Of a stretch of DNA of 42,552 nucleotides, positions 25,479 to 34,704 are shown one piece after another. Below the pieces are notes generated by a model. That model had not been told where the DNA came from. It was given only the letters and a program-made list of their open reading frames with translations, and did not search any database. Position numbers and translations under genes: made by a program. The stretch covers positions 37,521-80,072 of the forward strand of contig JAGPNE010000006.1 of the NCBI GenBank assembly GCA_018052455.1, given 5' to 3'. Source of the DNA: Candidatus Fermentithermobacillaceae bacterium. Lineage in GTDB: Bacteria; Bacillota; Sulfobacillia; Fermentithermobacillales; Fermentithermobacillaceae. How positions within the stretch are numbered: position 1 is the first letter of the stretch; the number at the start of each line of letters is the position of its first letter.

Positions 25479-25502
25479 GAAATTATCGAGGGAGATGGTT
25501 GA

Positions 25503-26651
25503 GTGCGAGTTCATCCCGGGCTTGAAGTCCTTTTGAAAAGAGAACTGTTCAAAAACAGAAGAATCGGCCTCATCACAAACCATACAGGGATTAACTATGA
25601 CCTTGAGTCGAATTTCCATATTATGCTTCGTGCCGACTACAAAATTACGAAATTGTTCTCACCTGAGCACGGTATTTACGGGGATCACCCTGATGGGCAA
25701 TATGTAGAGAGCTCCTCTGACACTGTGACAGGAATTCCAATCTACAGTCTTTACGGGGCTACTCAAAAACCTACAAAGAAGATGCTCAAGGATGTTGACG
25801 TATTGCTTTTCGACATACAAGACATTGGAGCGAGATACTATACCTATATGTCTACAATGATCTTATCCATGGAAGCCGCTTCAAAGTATGGAGTTGAATT
25901 TGCAGTGCTTGACAGGCCAAATCCCATCGGTGGGACGGTTCTAGAAGGGAACATGCCAGACGTGTCGTGGATATCGCCGGTGTGTTACGCTCCTGTAACC
26001 ATCCGGCATGCAATGACAGCCGGGGAGATCAGCTTGTTTGCGGCCTCTGAAAAGAACCTGAATACTCCAAGCATTGTCCGTATGGAAGGATGGTCGCGGA
26101 GTATGTGCTTTGATGAAACAGGTTTCCCCTGGGTACCTACCTCCCCGAGCGCACCGAGTCTGGATATGGCTTTGCTTTACCCAGGTACCTGCCTCCTAGA
26201 GGGAACAAACGTCTCAGAGGGCAGGGGAACATCTACTCCTTTTCAAGTTCTAGGAGCACCGTGGATAGATGGCATGGAACTATCCAAGTCCGTTAACGCC
26301 CTAAAACTGCCTGGTATAAAGACACGTCCCGTGTATTTTCGACCCTGCTTCAGCAAGTGGGCAGGCAATATTTGCCAGGGGATTCAAATACACGTATTTG
26401 AGCCAAAGAAGATTCGGCCCGTTGAAATGGGAGTGCATCTTCTCTTCGCACTTAGAGACCACTATCCGGAGCATTTCGAGATTACTCCACCAGGACCAAA
26501 CGGGAAGCACTTCCTTGATCTATTGTGTGGAGGGCCGAGCCTCAGCAACGGAATAAAGAATGATGATTCACCGGATGACTTACTCAATGCTTGGAGCAAG
26601 CAAGCACAACTTTTCGCAAGAAAGCGCGAAGAGTTTCTCATATATGACTAG
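25503..26651 (+). CDS. namZ: Exo-beta-N-acetylmuramidase NamZ (DUF1343 / GH171)
   Basis: Glycosidase that removes MurNAc from the non-reducing end of peptidoglycan fragments. It is 382 residues with family blocks 'RIGLITNHTGI', 'KLFSPEHGIYGD', 'DVLLFDIQDIGARYYTYMSTM', 'VLDRPNPIGG' and 'EGRGTSTPFQVLGAPW'. Unlike the secreted Bacillus subtilis enzyme, it starts directly with the mature-type sequence and has no signal peptide, so it should act in the cytoplasm. GTG 25503 follows GGGAG by eight bases. It heads a five-gene plus-strand cluster (namZ-murK-murQ fusion-nagZ-anmK), and its MurNAc product is the natural substrate of the next gene. Family assignment is secure; location is inferred. Confidence 0.9.
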   Translation: MRVHPGLEVLLKRELFKNRRIGLITNHTGINYDLESNFHIMLRADYKITKLFSPEHGIYGDHPDGQYVESSSDTVTGIPIYSLYGATQKPTKKMLKDVDVLLFDIQDIGARYYTYMSTMILSMEAASKYGVEFAVLDRPNPIGGTVLEGNMPDVSWISPVCYAPVTIRHAMTAGEISLFAASEKNLNTPSIVRMEGWSRSMCFDETGFPWVPTSPSAPSLDMALLYPGTCLLEGTNVSEGRGTSTPFQVLGAPWIDGMELSKSVNALKLPGIKTRPVYFRPCFSKWAGNICQGIQIHVFEPKKIRPVEMGVHLLFALRDHYPEHFEITPPGPNGKHFLDLLCGGPSLSNGIKNDDSPDDLLNAWSKQAQLFARKREEFLIYD

Positions 26652-26669
26652 CAAAGGACGGTTTTTGTT

Positions 26670-27605
26670 ATGGGGTTATTCCTTGGAGTTGACGGAGGAG
26701 GCACCTCCACAAAGGCTTGCATAATTGACGAGAACGTGAACGTCGTGTCTCTTGGCTACGGTGGCCCGAGCAACATATACTCCACACCTGAACACGTAGT
26801 CTCACAGTCTATCGGCGACGCAGTACAAGGAGCTATCAGAAACATTCCCAAACAGGTCCGGGAAGCAGACATTGAGGCGGCATGTATAGGGCTTTCGGGG
26901 GCAGGGAGGCCCGAGGACATAAGCCGGGCAACCAGACTCGTAGGGCCTGTCATGGGAGGAATTCCTTTTTTGCTGGTTGAAGACACGAAGACCGCCCTTT
27001 ATGGAGGACTTGGAGGTCAAGACGGGATAGTCGTGATTTCAGGGACAGGCTCCAATTGTCTTGGGCTCCGAAATGGAGAGTTCAAGAGAGCAGGAGGTTG
27101 GGGCTCGCTCCTTGGCGATGAAGGAAGCGCGTACAGTATAGCAAGGAGAGCGCTGACGGCCGCTCTTAAGGATTACGATGGCAGAGGACCCAACACGTCT
27201 CTTACCGAGAGATTCATGGAGTGCTTTGGTGTGGATACTCCAGAAGGAATACTCCCAGCCGTTCACAGTAAAGGACGGCCTGACATCGCAGACCTTTCAA
27301 TGTTGGTTTTCGAAGAGTCCGAAAAAGGCGATGAGGTTGCCTCGAACATAATCCAAGAAGAAGCCATGGAGCTGGTGAAAATGGCAGACGCGGTTTACAA
27401 GGGACTTCAGTTCCCGGATACTGTATGCATCGTGAAGGTAGGTGGTTGTTTTTGCCAAAAGCAATTTTCCACCTTTTTCGAATCAGGAGTCAGAATCGTG
27501 ATTCCAAGAGCAGTAGTCATGAGCCCCATATTCCCTCCAGAAGTAGGCGCAGGCCTTTTGGCATCGTCAATGGTTAGCGATATACGCAAGCGCAAAAAGG
27601 CTTAG
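26670..27605 (+). CDS. murK: MurNAc/GlcNAc kinase of the BadF/BadG family (MurK-like)
   Basis: ATP-dependent sugar kinase, 311 residues, ASKHA fold. Phosphate-1 motif 'VDGGGTSTKACI' at the N-terminus, 'GLSGAGRPEDI' in the middle, 'VVISGTGSNCLG' for phosphate-2, and 'AGGWGSLLGDEGSAYSIARRAL', the signature of N-acetylglucosamine/N-acetylmuramic acid kinases. Clostridial MurK phosphorylates both MurNAc and GlcNAc at C6. Here it lies between NamZ (makes MurNAc) and MurQ (uses MurNAc-6-phosphate), which argues for MurNAc as a substrate. ATG 26670 follows AGGA by about 11 bases. GlcNAc-only activity is a possible alternative. Confidence 0.85.
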   Translation: MGLFLGVDGGGTSTKACIIDENVNVVSLGYGGPSNIYSTPEHVVSQSIGDAVQGAIRNIPKQVREADIEAACIGLSGAGRPEDISRATRLVGPVMGGIPFLLVEDTKTALYGGLGGQDGIVVISGTGSNCLGLRNGEFKRAGGWGSLLGDEGSAYSIARRALTAALKDYDGRGPNTSLTERFMECFGVDTPEGILPAVHSKGRPDIADLSMLVFEESEKGDEVASNIIQEEAMELVKMADAVYKGLQFPDTVCIVKVGGCFCQKQFSTFFESGVRIVIPRAVVMSPIFPPEVGAGLLASSMVSDIRKRKKA

Positions 27606-27639
27606 AAACAGCAAAGAAAACACAAGGGGGAAACAATCT

Positions 27640-29742
27640 ATGTGCGACACAAATACCTCTTTCCCAAGGACCGAAAAACTAAACCTCTTGACAAGGGGCA
27701 TAGATACATGGCCTACATCAAAGATACTTCAGGTAATGAATCAAGAAGACCATAAGGTTGCTCCAGCCGTTGCCAGAGAACTCCCAAATATCGAGGAATC
27801 CGTAGAACTTGTGGTTCGAGTACTCTCGAAAGGAGGGCGCCTGTTTTATGCGGGCTCGGGTACCAGCGGGCGCCTAGGAGTTCTGGACGCTGCTGAAATC
27901 TACCCCACTTTTGGCTTTGATTCGGACCGGATCATTCCTATCATATCTGGGGGAAAAGACGCTGTGTTCGCCGCAATAGAGGGAGCCGAAGACAGCGAAC
28001 AAGACGGCCGAGACGTCTTTATGTCTTACGAACCGCGCGTGAATGACGTAGTCATAGGAATTTCTGCGAGTGGAAGGACACCCTTTGTAGTCGGAGTGCT
28101 TGAAACCGCGTACAATCTTGGCTTATCTACCATAGCAGTAGTAGGAGATCCTAACGGACCCATCGCCAAAACTGCCACGGTAACTATCTCCCCAGATGTT
28201 GGTCCCGAAGTCATATCTGGTTCTACCAGACTCAAGAACGGCACAGCCCAAAAGCTGGTCCTGAACATGATATCTACCGCATCTATGATACGCTTAGGCA
28301 GGACTTATTCCAACTTGATGGCCGGCACATACATAGGAAATGTGAAATTATCCGTTCGCGCCAGAAGGATCCTTCAAAAAGCGTCTGGCTGCAATTTGCA
28401 ACAGGCGGATACCGCTCTACAGGAAGCAGACGGGAACCTTCCCGTTGCATTAGTAACACTCTTGTGTAGAGTTATGCCCTCTCAAGCCAAGGCAGCTCTG
28501 GATAGCTGCGGTGGATCGATTGGGCGAGCCGTGGAGCTGCTATGCCCACCTACTGACAGTACTTTGGAGCATGGATCAAGAGATCTGAACACTGATTGGG
28601 AATCTATGACCTCCTCAACACTGCGATGCGATGACCTTAGAATTGGCCGACCAGAACAAGCGGGATTCGACCCAGTGAAGATGGAAAGGGCCTTTGAGGT
28701 AGTTGCGGAAACTGTGGGAGATGGACAAGGAGCGATACCCGGTGCGGTTGCAACAGTGGTACGAAATGGAATCGTGCTGTGGCCGAGATGCTGGGGATGG
28801 GCTGTGAGAGAACCCCAGCTTATAGCAATGACTCCCTACACCGTCTTTGATATGGCTTCTTTGACCAAAGTCATGGCCACCACTCCTAGCATCCTTATTC
28901 TAGCCGAAAGAGGTAAATTGCGGCTGGATGATCCCGTCAGCATGTTTGTACCCGAATTCGGAGCAGGTCGCAAAAAGGATATCACCATAAGAGACATTCT
29001 AACCCACACTTCCGGTCTGCCGGATCACATAAGATTCTGGAAGCAAGGACTTCAAGGAGAAGAGATTCTCACAGCCATCTGCAACTTGGAACTAAGTGAT
29101 TACGGAGAGCCTGGCAAACACGTCGTATATAGCGACCTTGGTCTTATCATTCTGGGCGAAGTACTCCGCAGGGTAAGTGGAGTGAACATAGCTGAATTCT
29201 CCCGTAGAGAGATATTCGAACCATTAGGGATGACTAGTACGGGATTTCTCCCACCTGAGTCCATAAAGTACCAGATAGCGGCAACTGAATACCGGGAAGA
29301 CCTAAACAAGATCACTTGGGGCGCAGTACACGATGAAAACGCTTACGCTCTGGGGGGAATAGCAGGGCATGCAGGACTATTCAGTACAGCTCTGGATACT
29401 GCAAGGTATGCTCTCATGTGGTTAGGAGAGGGCGTCCAGGCAGAAAAAAGGGTTTTGAGTCCTGCTACCATATCAGCCGCAACAAAAGAACAAGTAAATC
29501 TAGAAGAGCGGCGAGGCATAGGATGGATGCTCAAGTCAAGGACTCATTCCTCGGGAGGGGATTTCCTATCCGACAGCGCATTTGGGCACACAGGCTTTAC
29601 AGGTACAAGCCTGTGGTGCGATCCTGAAAAGAATCTGGCCATCATCCTACTTACAAATAGAGTACACGCAGGACGTGAGGGCATTGAGCACGTAAGGCTG
29701 CGCGCTAGGTTCGCTAACGCGGTATGTGCTGCAATATGTTGA
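27640..29742 (+). CDS. murQ: Fusion protein: MurNAc-6-phosphate etherase (MurQ) + serine beta-lactamase-family hydrolase
   Basis: A single uninterrupted frame of 700 residues. Residues 1-305 are a complete MurQ, which cleaves the lactyl ether of MurNAc-6-P to give GlcNAc-6-P: SIS-domain segments 'YAGSGTSGRLGVLDAAE' (Glu86) and 'AIEGAEDSEQ', 'GISASGRTPFVVG', 'GSTRLKNGTAQKLVLN', then the C-terminal helical domain. After a linker of about 35 residues, 345-700 form a class C beta-lactamase-like domain: 'MASLTK' (Ser407, Lys410), 'YSD' (Tyr497) and 'HTG' (650-652). No signal peptide. In Bacillus subtilis murQ clusters with separate genes, including the beta-lactamase-like ybbE; here both are fused. 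ATG 27640 has GGGGGA eight bases upstream. The hydrolase substrate is unknown, perhaps a peptide or ester on muropeptides. Confidence 0.9.
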   Translation: MCDTNTSFPRTEKLNLLTRGIDTWPTSKILQVMNQEDHKVAPAVARELPNIEESVELVVRVLSKGGRLFYAGSGTSGRLGVLDAAEIYPTFGFDSDRIIPIISGGKDAVFAAIEGAEDSEQDGRDVFMSYEPRVNDVVIGISASGRTPFVVGVLETAYNLGLSTIAVVGDPNGPIAKTATVTISPDVGPEVISGSTRLKNGTAQKLVLNMISTASMIRLGRTYSNLMAGTYIGNVKLSVRARRILQKASGCNLQQADTALQEADGNLPVALVTLLCRVMPSQAKAALDSCGGSIGRAVELLCPPTDSTLEHGSRDLNTDWESMTSSTLRCDDLRIGRPEQAGFDPVKMERAFEVVAETVGDGQGAIPGAVATVVRNGIVLWPRCWGWAVREPQLIAMTPYTVFDMASLTKVMATTPSILILAERGKLRLDDPVSMFVPEFGAGRKKDITIRDILTHTSGLPDHIRFWKQGLQGEEILTAICNLELSDYGEPGKHVVYSDLGLIILGEVLRRVSGVNIAEFSRREIFEPLGMTSTGFLPPESIKYQIAATEYREDLNKITWGAVHDENAYALGGIAGHAGLFSTALDTARYALMWLGEGVQAEKRVLSPATISAATKEQVNLEERRGIGWMLKSRTHSSGGDFLSDSAFGHTGFTGTSLWCDPEKNLAIILLTNRVHAGREGIEHVRLRARFANAVCAAIC

Positions 29743-29790
29743 TTGTTGCAGCGCACACCCATGATTTGTGGTTTTGAGGAGGAACTGAAT

Positions 29791-31413
29791 TTGGAGTCAC
29801 TAACTCTTGAGGAAAAAGTAGGTCAAGTATTCATGTTCGGATTCCATGGCAAACATCCTAGCGATGCTACCAGGTTATTCGAAGAGCTGCTCCCTGGCGG
29901 AATAATATACTTTGCCAGGAACACGGGGACAGTCGAAGAAGTATCGGCCCTTTCACGCACCTTGCAGGAATATGCGTCTCAAGCGGGTTCTGGGATCCCA
30001 CTACTGATAGCAGCTGACCAAGAAGGTGGAATAGTTTCAAGACTCAAGGCAGATATCCCTGAGATGCCAGGGCCAATGGCTTTGGCTGCGGCTGTATCTG
30101 ATCACGATTTCGATCTGGTGGCTGAAGCATCACGTGCGATGGGAGTCGAACTGCGCGCTGCTGGGATCAACATGAACCTTGCCCCTGTACTAGACGTGAA
30201 CAATAATCCGGAAAACCCGGTGATAGGGATAAGATCCTTCGGCGAAGATCCTAATTTGGTCGCAGATCTCGGAGTCATGGCGCTAAGAGGCTTCCTTTCG
30301 GCGGGAGTCATTCCCGTAGGCAAACACTTCCCGGGGCACGGAAACACATCGGTAGACTCGCATCTTGCGCTTCCGGTGTTATCGCAATCCATGGCCGAAC
30401 TTGACTCGTGCGAACTCATACCTTTCAAGGCAGCCATACAGGCGAATATCCCGGCTATTATGTCGGCTCATATTGTATTTCAAGCAATCGACTCGGAAAA
30501 CCCTGCCACTTTGTCAAGTGCAGTGATAACAGATCTTCTTCGGGGCAATCTCGGATTCGGAGGTCTAGTAATAACCGACTGCCTCGAAATGAATGCCATA
30601 TCCAAATACCCTGGGACACCAAAGGGCGCGGTTTCTGCGTTCAAAGCGGGCTGCGATTTGCTGCTAATCTCCCATACCTACGAGTTCCAGAAACAGGCCT
30701 ATTTCGCGCTGCTGGAGGCTGTGAAAACTGGGGAGATTTCTGAACATCGGCTCGACGACTCCGTTAATCGCATACTCAGGTTGAAGGAGTCTTTTGCACT
30801 GCCAAACGATCTTCCGTCTGAAGCGGCACATAATCCGCTGTTCGATGAACTGTCTCGTAGTCTCCATATTCGTTCCATTACTGTGGTCAGAAACGAAAAT
30901 GGGGTGATCCCGCTGCATCCCGTAGACGGCGAGACCTTGAGGATATGCGTGGCAGCGCCAAAACCAAGAAGACAGGTATTGGTGGAGAATCCTGTTGAAA
31001 AACGCAATCCCTCAACAAGCTCAACTCAGAAATCGGGTTTTATGACTGATTTCGCCGCATCTATAAGCAGGTTGTGCCCTGAGACAGAAATAACAGAAAT
31101 CTCCATGCAAGACCCTAACTCCATTGAACAGTTCGTTTCGGCGTCGCAGAGAACGCATGTGACTTTTGTCCTAAGTGAAAACGCAACGATCAACGAGGAC
31201 CAAGCTGCGTTCATACAACGGGCCTCTTCTGAACTACCAGATTTGGTGCTCATAGCAACCAAGAATCCCTACGACATATCTGTTGCTCCCTCTGTTCACA
31301 CCTACATATGCACTTATGGAAGCCAACCGGAGGCAATGGAAGCTCTTGCCAAAGTCCTTCTCGGGTTGGAGCAGGCAACGGGCAGTATTCCGGTAGCCAT
31401 AGGAGGAATCTAA
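29791..31413 (+). CDS. nagZ: Beta-N-acetylglucosaminidase NagZ (GH3)
   Basis: Glycoside hydrolase family 3 enzyme that removes GlcNAc from GlcNAc-MurNAc or GlcNAc-anhydroMurNAc. About 540 residues: GH3 barrel in residues 1-345 and a second domain in 350-540, as in the longer Firmicute NagZ. 'KHFPGHGNTSVDSH' (Lys178 to His191) holds the Asp-His acid/base pair, and 'LVITDCLEM' has the nucleophile Asp263. No signal peptide. The start is TTG 29791, since AGGAGG (29777-29782) lies eight bases upstream; a longer frame from 29743 begins right after the murQ stop and has no site. It fits between MurQ and AnmK in the recycling cluster. Confidence 0.92.
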   Translation: MESLTLEEKVGQVFMFGFHGKHPSDATRLFEELLPGGIIYFARNTGTVEEVSALSRTLQEYASQAGSGIPLLIAADQEGGIVSRLKADIPEMPGPMALAAAVSDHDFDLVAEASRAMGVELRAAGINMNLAPVLDVNNNPENPVIGIRSFGEDPNLVADLGVMALRGFLSAGVIPVGKHFPGHGNTSVDSHLALPVLSQSMAELDSCELIPFKAAIQANIPAIMSAHIVFQAIDSENPATLSSAVITDLLRGNLGFGGLVITDCLEMNAISKYPGTPKGAVSAFKAGCDLLLISHTYEFQKQAYFALLEAVKTGEISEHRLDDSVNRILRLKESFALPNDLPSEAAHNPLFDELSRSLHIRSITVVRNENGVIPLHPVDGETLRICVAAPKPRRQVLVENPVEKRNPSTSSTQKSGFMTDFAASISRLCPETEITEISMQDPNSIEQFVSASQRTHVTFVLSENATINEDQAAFIQRASSELPDLVLIATKNPYDISVAPSVHTYICTYGSQPEAMEALAKVLLGLEQATGSIPVAIGGI

Positions 31414-31415
31414 CC

Positions 31416-32642
31416 ATGGACCTCCTGTCACGCGCCAGGCAAGAAACTAAAAGGCTGATGGTTGGGCTTATGTCCGGCACTTCCGCTGACGGAATCGACG
31501 CATGTCTTTGTGAGATCCAAGGCTTTGGACCAGATACACAGGTCCAGATCAAACATCTCTCTTCTTTGGAGTATAGTGACCTGATTAGGGGCATGCTTAT
31601 AGAAGGGCTCCAGGAACTTTCCTTAGATGATATTGCCAGACTCAACTTCGTCATCGGCACCCTGTTCGCTAAGACAGCGCTCAAGTGTATTGAAGAAGCA
31701 GGCTACACTCCATCTCAGATCGATGCTGTGTGTTCGCACGGACAGACCCTGGTCCATCTTCCCAACTCAGACCATAAGAGACTACCACAGCCTGCTACTC
31801 TGCAGGTAGGGGACATCTCGGTGATAGCCCAGCTAACTGGAATACTCACTGTAGGAGATTTTCGGCCCGCCGATATGGCTCAAGGAGGTCAGGGTGCACC
31901 ATTGGTCCCATACGCAGACTTCGTTCTGTTTCGAGACGACCACTTGGGTAGAGTCGTCCAGAATATCGGAGGCATATCGAATCTGACTTATTTGCCTCCT
32001 GGATGCTGCATCGACGATGTCGTAGCGTTTGACACCGGCCCTGGCAACATGGTTATTGATGCAACGGTCCGAGTTTTGACCAAAGGTGAACTATCGATGG
32101 ATACCGATGGGCAACTTGCGTTTTCGGGAACGGTAAACAGGAAACTTCTAGATCAGATTCTCTCTCATGGATATTTCCATAAGCCGCCCCCTAAGTCCAC
32201 AGGTCGAGAACTCTTTGGCATTCAGTATGCAGAGGGTCTCATTGATAGGTACAAGCAATTCATCGAAAGCGAACAAGGAAAATGGGAACCGTCATTGCAT
32301 CGAAGCGACATTGTAAGAACGGTGTCAGAAGCAACCGTTCAGACCATAATTGAAGCGTACAAAGCATGGGTCATACCGAAAGGACAAATTGACGAGGTGA
32401 TCTTAGGCGGAGGCGGCGCCTACAATCCCTACTTAGTACAACGGCTAACCGATGAGGTGCTTACGCTAAATCCCAGGGCCCGTCTCTTCACTCATGAGGA
32501 TTTTGGCATCTCCAACAAGGCAAAAGAAGCTCTAGCTTTTTGCATATTGGGAAACGATCTGATTGGCCTACTACCAAACAATGTACCGTCGGCCACGGGT
32601 GCCCGGAAACCAACTATACTAGGCAAGATCGCTTTCCCTTAA
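31416..32642 (+). CDS. anmK: 1,6-anhydro-N-acetylmuramic acid kinase
   Basis: Opens and phosphorylates 1,6-anhydroMurNAc to MurNAc-6-phosphate, the MurQ substrate. It is 408 residues. Hallmarks: 'VGLMSGTSADGIDACL' at the N-terminus, 'SHGQTLVHLP', 'VGDFRPADMAQGGQGAPLVPYAD', 'NIGGISNLTYLP', 'DTGPGNMVID' and 'VILGGGGAYNPYL'. ATG 31416 follows AGGAGG (31401-31406) by nine bases and the nagZ stop by two; an earlier in-frame start would lie deep in nagZ. AnmK substrates come from lytic transglycosylases, while NamZ/MurK handle hydrolase products, so the cluster covers both routes. Identification is secure. Confidence 0.94.
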   Translation: MDLLSRARQETKRLMVGLMSGTSADGIDACLCEIQGFGPDTQVQIKHLSSLEYSDLIRGMLIEGLQELSLDDIARLNFVIGTLFAKTALKCIEEAGYTPSQIDAVCSHGQTLVHLPNSDHKRLPQPATLQVGDISVIAQLTGILTVGDFRPADMAQGGQGAPLVPYADFVLFRDDHLGRVVQNIGGISNLTYLPPGCCIDDVVAFDTGPGNMVIDATVRVLTKGELSMDTDGQLAFSGTVNRKLLDQILSHGYFHKPPPKSTGRELFGIQYAEGLIDRYKQFIESEQGKWEPSLHRSDIVRTVSEATVQTIIEAYKAWVIPKGQIDEVILGGGGAYNPYLVQRLTDEVLTLNPRARLFTHEDFGISNKAKEALAFCILGNDLIGLLPNNVPSATGARKPTILGKIAFP

Positions 32643-32659
32643 AAGGTGGGAGACAATGT

Positions 32660-33697
32660 ATGAGTGAATCCGAAATCAAAGGGTACGTTGAGTTTCCCGG
32701 GAAAATACCCACGAAATACGAAATACTGGATACTCTTTGCGCTGCAAAGGAGCAATTCGTTTCTGGAAACGAACTAGCGGTCATTCACAACATCTCCAGA
32801 ACCGCTGTCTGGAAGAACATACAGGCATTGATCGACGAAGGCTTTCCAATACAAACCGCGAACAGAAAGGGCTACATGCTGACCGCCGCTACTGACATCA
32901 TATCACCCGGCAAGATTATCGAAAGATTGAGTACAACCTGCATTGGGCGCACTATACTGTATACCCCATGTACAAGTTCTACCAACGATGACGCAAAACT
33001 TATAGCAGATTCAGCGAAAGGCGGCACTCTACTCATAGCGGAAACGCAGACCGGGGGCAAGGGCAGGTTGGGAAGACGGTGGGAATCACCCCTGGGCGGT
33101 ATATTCATGTCATTTATTCTAAAGCCTCGCATTAGTCCATCACGGATTCCTGGTTTGGCCCTTATAGTAGGCTATTGCATTGCCAAAACGGTAGGCGAGA
33201 TGTTCAACATCCCCACTCAAGTAAAATGGCCCAATGACGTGCTCGCAAACGGCCGCAAAATCGCAGGTATTCTGTGCGAAATGCGCGCAGAATTAGACTC
33301 TGTTTCGCATGTAATCGTAGGTGTGGGTATCAACGCCAATGTGGAAGCATCATCAATGCCTCATGAGATAAGGGAGAAATCCTCTTCAATTCGGGAGGAA
33401 TTGGGACAGAGTGTCGATAGGAATTGTTTGGTGGCAGCCATACTAAACAGTTTTGAACCGCTATACTCAGAGTTCTTGGACCTAGGGCTGGGAGCTTTCT
33501 TGCCACGTGTAGAAGGTATGCTCGCTTACAAAGGACAGCCGGTTGTAATTCAAAACGTCACCCTTGGGCCCAAAACATGCTGGCACGGAGTATTGCTCGG
33601 TCTTGACTCTGAGGGAAGGCTGGTCTTGTCTGGACCCGACTATGGGCAAATGGCGTTCCCGGCCGGAGATTTGTCTCTGAGGATTGATGGGAAATAA
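32660..33697 (+). CDS. birA: Bifunctional biotin-protein ligase / biotin repressor BirA
   Basis: Attaches biotin to carboxylase carrier proteins and, as biotinyl-AMP-bound dimer, represses biotin genes. About 345 residues. The N-terminal winged helix ('VSGNELAVIHNISRTAVWKNI') is present, so it is the repressor-type (group II). Catalytic blocks are 'AETQTGGKGRLGRRWESPLGG' (biotin/ATP loop, G-R-x-G-R-x-W) and 'KWPNDVLANGRKIAGILCE', followed by an SH3-like C-terminal domain. ATG 32660 has GGGAG seven bases upstream; an earlier frame would overlap anmK. It is 17 bases after anmK and may share its transcript. A matching operator lies about 1 kb downstream at bioY. Confidence 0.94.
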   Translation: MSESEIKGYVEFPGKIPTKYEILDTLCAAKEQFVSGNELAVIHNISRTAVWKNIQALIDEGFPIQTANRKGYMLTAATDIISPGKIIERLSTTCIGRTILYTPCTSSTNDDAKLIADSAKGGTLLIAETQTGGKGRLGRRWESPLGGIFMSFILKPRISPSRIPGLALIVGYCIAKTVGEMFNIPTQVKWPNDVLANGRKIAGILCEMRAELDSVSHVIVGVGINANVEASSMPHEIREKSSSIREELGQSVDRNCLVAAILNSFEPLYSEFLDLGLGAFLPRVEGMLAYKGQPVVIQNVTLGPKTCWHGVLLGLDSEGRLVLSGPDYGQMAFPAGDLSLRIDGK

Positions 33698-33701
33698 AGT
33701 A

Positions 33702-33736
33702 GAAGTGCCCGCCAGCTAAGTTCTGGAGGGCACTTC
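33702..33736. terminator. Terminator hairpin between convergent birA and dppA
   Basis: GAAGTGCCCGCCAG (33702-33715) and CTGGAGGGCACTTC (33723-33736) form a 14-position stem with one mismatch and a 7-base loop. On the minus strand it is followed by TACTTTATTTC, so it is best suited to end dppA. It may also end birA, five bases after its stop. Confidence 0.75.
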
Positions 33737-33765
33737 CAATGAACAACCTAGTTCTCGGGGGTCAC

Positions 33766-34569
33766 CTAGGTGAGTGACATCATAGTTCTGGCACCGCGGT
33801 ACGCTTCCAAATAGTCCTTGCCCGTAAACCGCACGGTTACTGCATCCACTCTGACCGCTCCCGGCATTATCGACGCCCCGTCAGCTTGCCCTGAAGTATG
33901 GAACTGCAGTTCAACTGTGCAGGGAGAAGCCGGCTTCAAAGGTTTGTACTGCGACATGTTTTGAAGAGCTTTCGCGGCTTTTTCGCGGATCAGTTCGTGC
34001 GCTTTATCTGGGTGCAAACACATAGCTGAAAACTGGCTGTGTGGCTCTTTTACGGCCACTGTTTCCACATTGCCTAATAAGTCTACCGCTTCTTTTGTCA
34101 CTTCGGAATCGCCAGAAACAAACACTACAGGCACACCATAAAACCCGGCAACCAGAGAATTCATACCCGTTTCTCCCATGACCTTGCCGTCGACGGCGTA
34201 TTTGGCCACCTGCCCTGTATATGTGTGATTGAGCACTCCTAGTGAAGAAGCCCTAGAATGATATCCTACAAAAAACACTGCATCAAACTCAGGTCCGATA
34301 CCTTCCATCATTGACAATGGCTTCGATGAACCAGTGATCAACTTGATCCTAGGATCCAAATCTTCAATGATAACGTTCCTCATTCTTCCGTGAGAATCGT
34401 TGATAATAACCTCATCAGCACCAGCGTCGTACGCCCCTAAGGCCGCAGCATTAGCTTCTTTAGTCATGAGCTTTCTAAATCGTTCATAACCATCTTTGCC
34501 GTACTCTGTATGGTCCCAATTGACTACGCCTGAGATGCCTTCCATGTCTACTGATATAAATACTCTCAT
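33766..34569 (-). CDS. M55 family D-aminopeptidase (DppA-like)
   Basis: Zinc-dependent aminopeptidase family that, in Bacillus subtilis DppA, cleaves D-Ala from D-amino-acid peptides. It is 267 residues. Metal-binding segments are 'FISVDMEGISGV' (Asp, Glu), 'INDSHGRM' (His) and 'FFVGYHSRA' (His). The segment 'LNHTYTGQ', with the conserved Thr/His, and 'GETGMNSLVAG' (Glu) complete the site. ATG 34569 has GGAGGG seven bases upstream. It is a single gene on the minus strand between birA and bioY. Given the recycling cluster next door, use of D-Ala-containing muropeptides is an attractive but unproven role. Confidence 0.9.
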   Translation of the reverse strand: MRVFISVDMEGISGVVNWDHTEYGKDGYERFRKLMTKEANAAALGAYDAGADEVIINDSHGRMRNVIIEDLDPRIKLITGSSKPLSMMEGIGPEFDAVFFVGYHSRASSLGVLNHTYTGQVAKYAVDGKVMGETGMNSLVAGFYGVPVVFVSGDSEVTKEAVDLLGNVETVAVKEPHSQFSAMCLHPDKAHELIREKAAKALQNMSQYKPLKPASPCTVELQFHTSGQADGASIMPGAVRVDAVTVRFTGKDYLEAYRGARTMMSLT

Positions 34570-34673
34570 GCCGGGTCCCTCCTCATTACTTCCTGCCCTT
34601 TCTAATTGTCAAACATCACTAACTTCTCTAACTAATTGTTTTTTCCTGCCCCAATGCCAACAAATCACACACA

Positions 34674-34702
34674 TTGACGTTTCTTCCCCGTTCTAGTATG
34701 AT
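34674..34702 (+). promoter_or_regulatory. Sigma-A-like promoter for bioY
   Basis: TTGACG (34674-34679) and TATGAT (34697-34702) with a 17-base spacer. The predicted start (near 34709) falls inside the BirA-type operator, as expected for repression. bioY begins about 58 bases after the -10. Confidence 0.7.
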
Positions 34703-34704
34703 TG

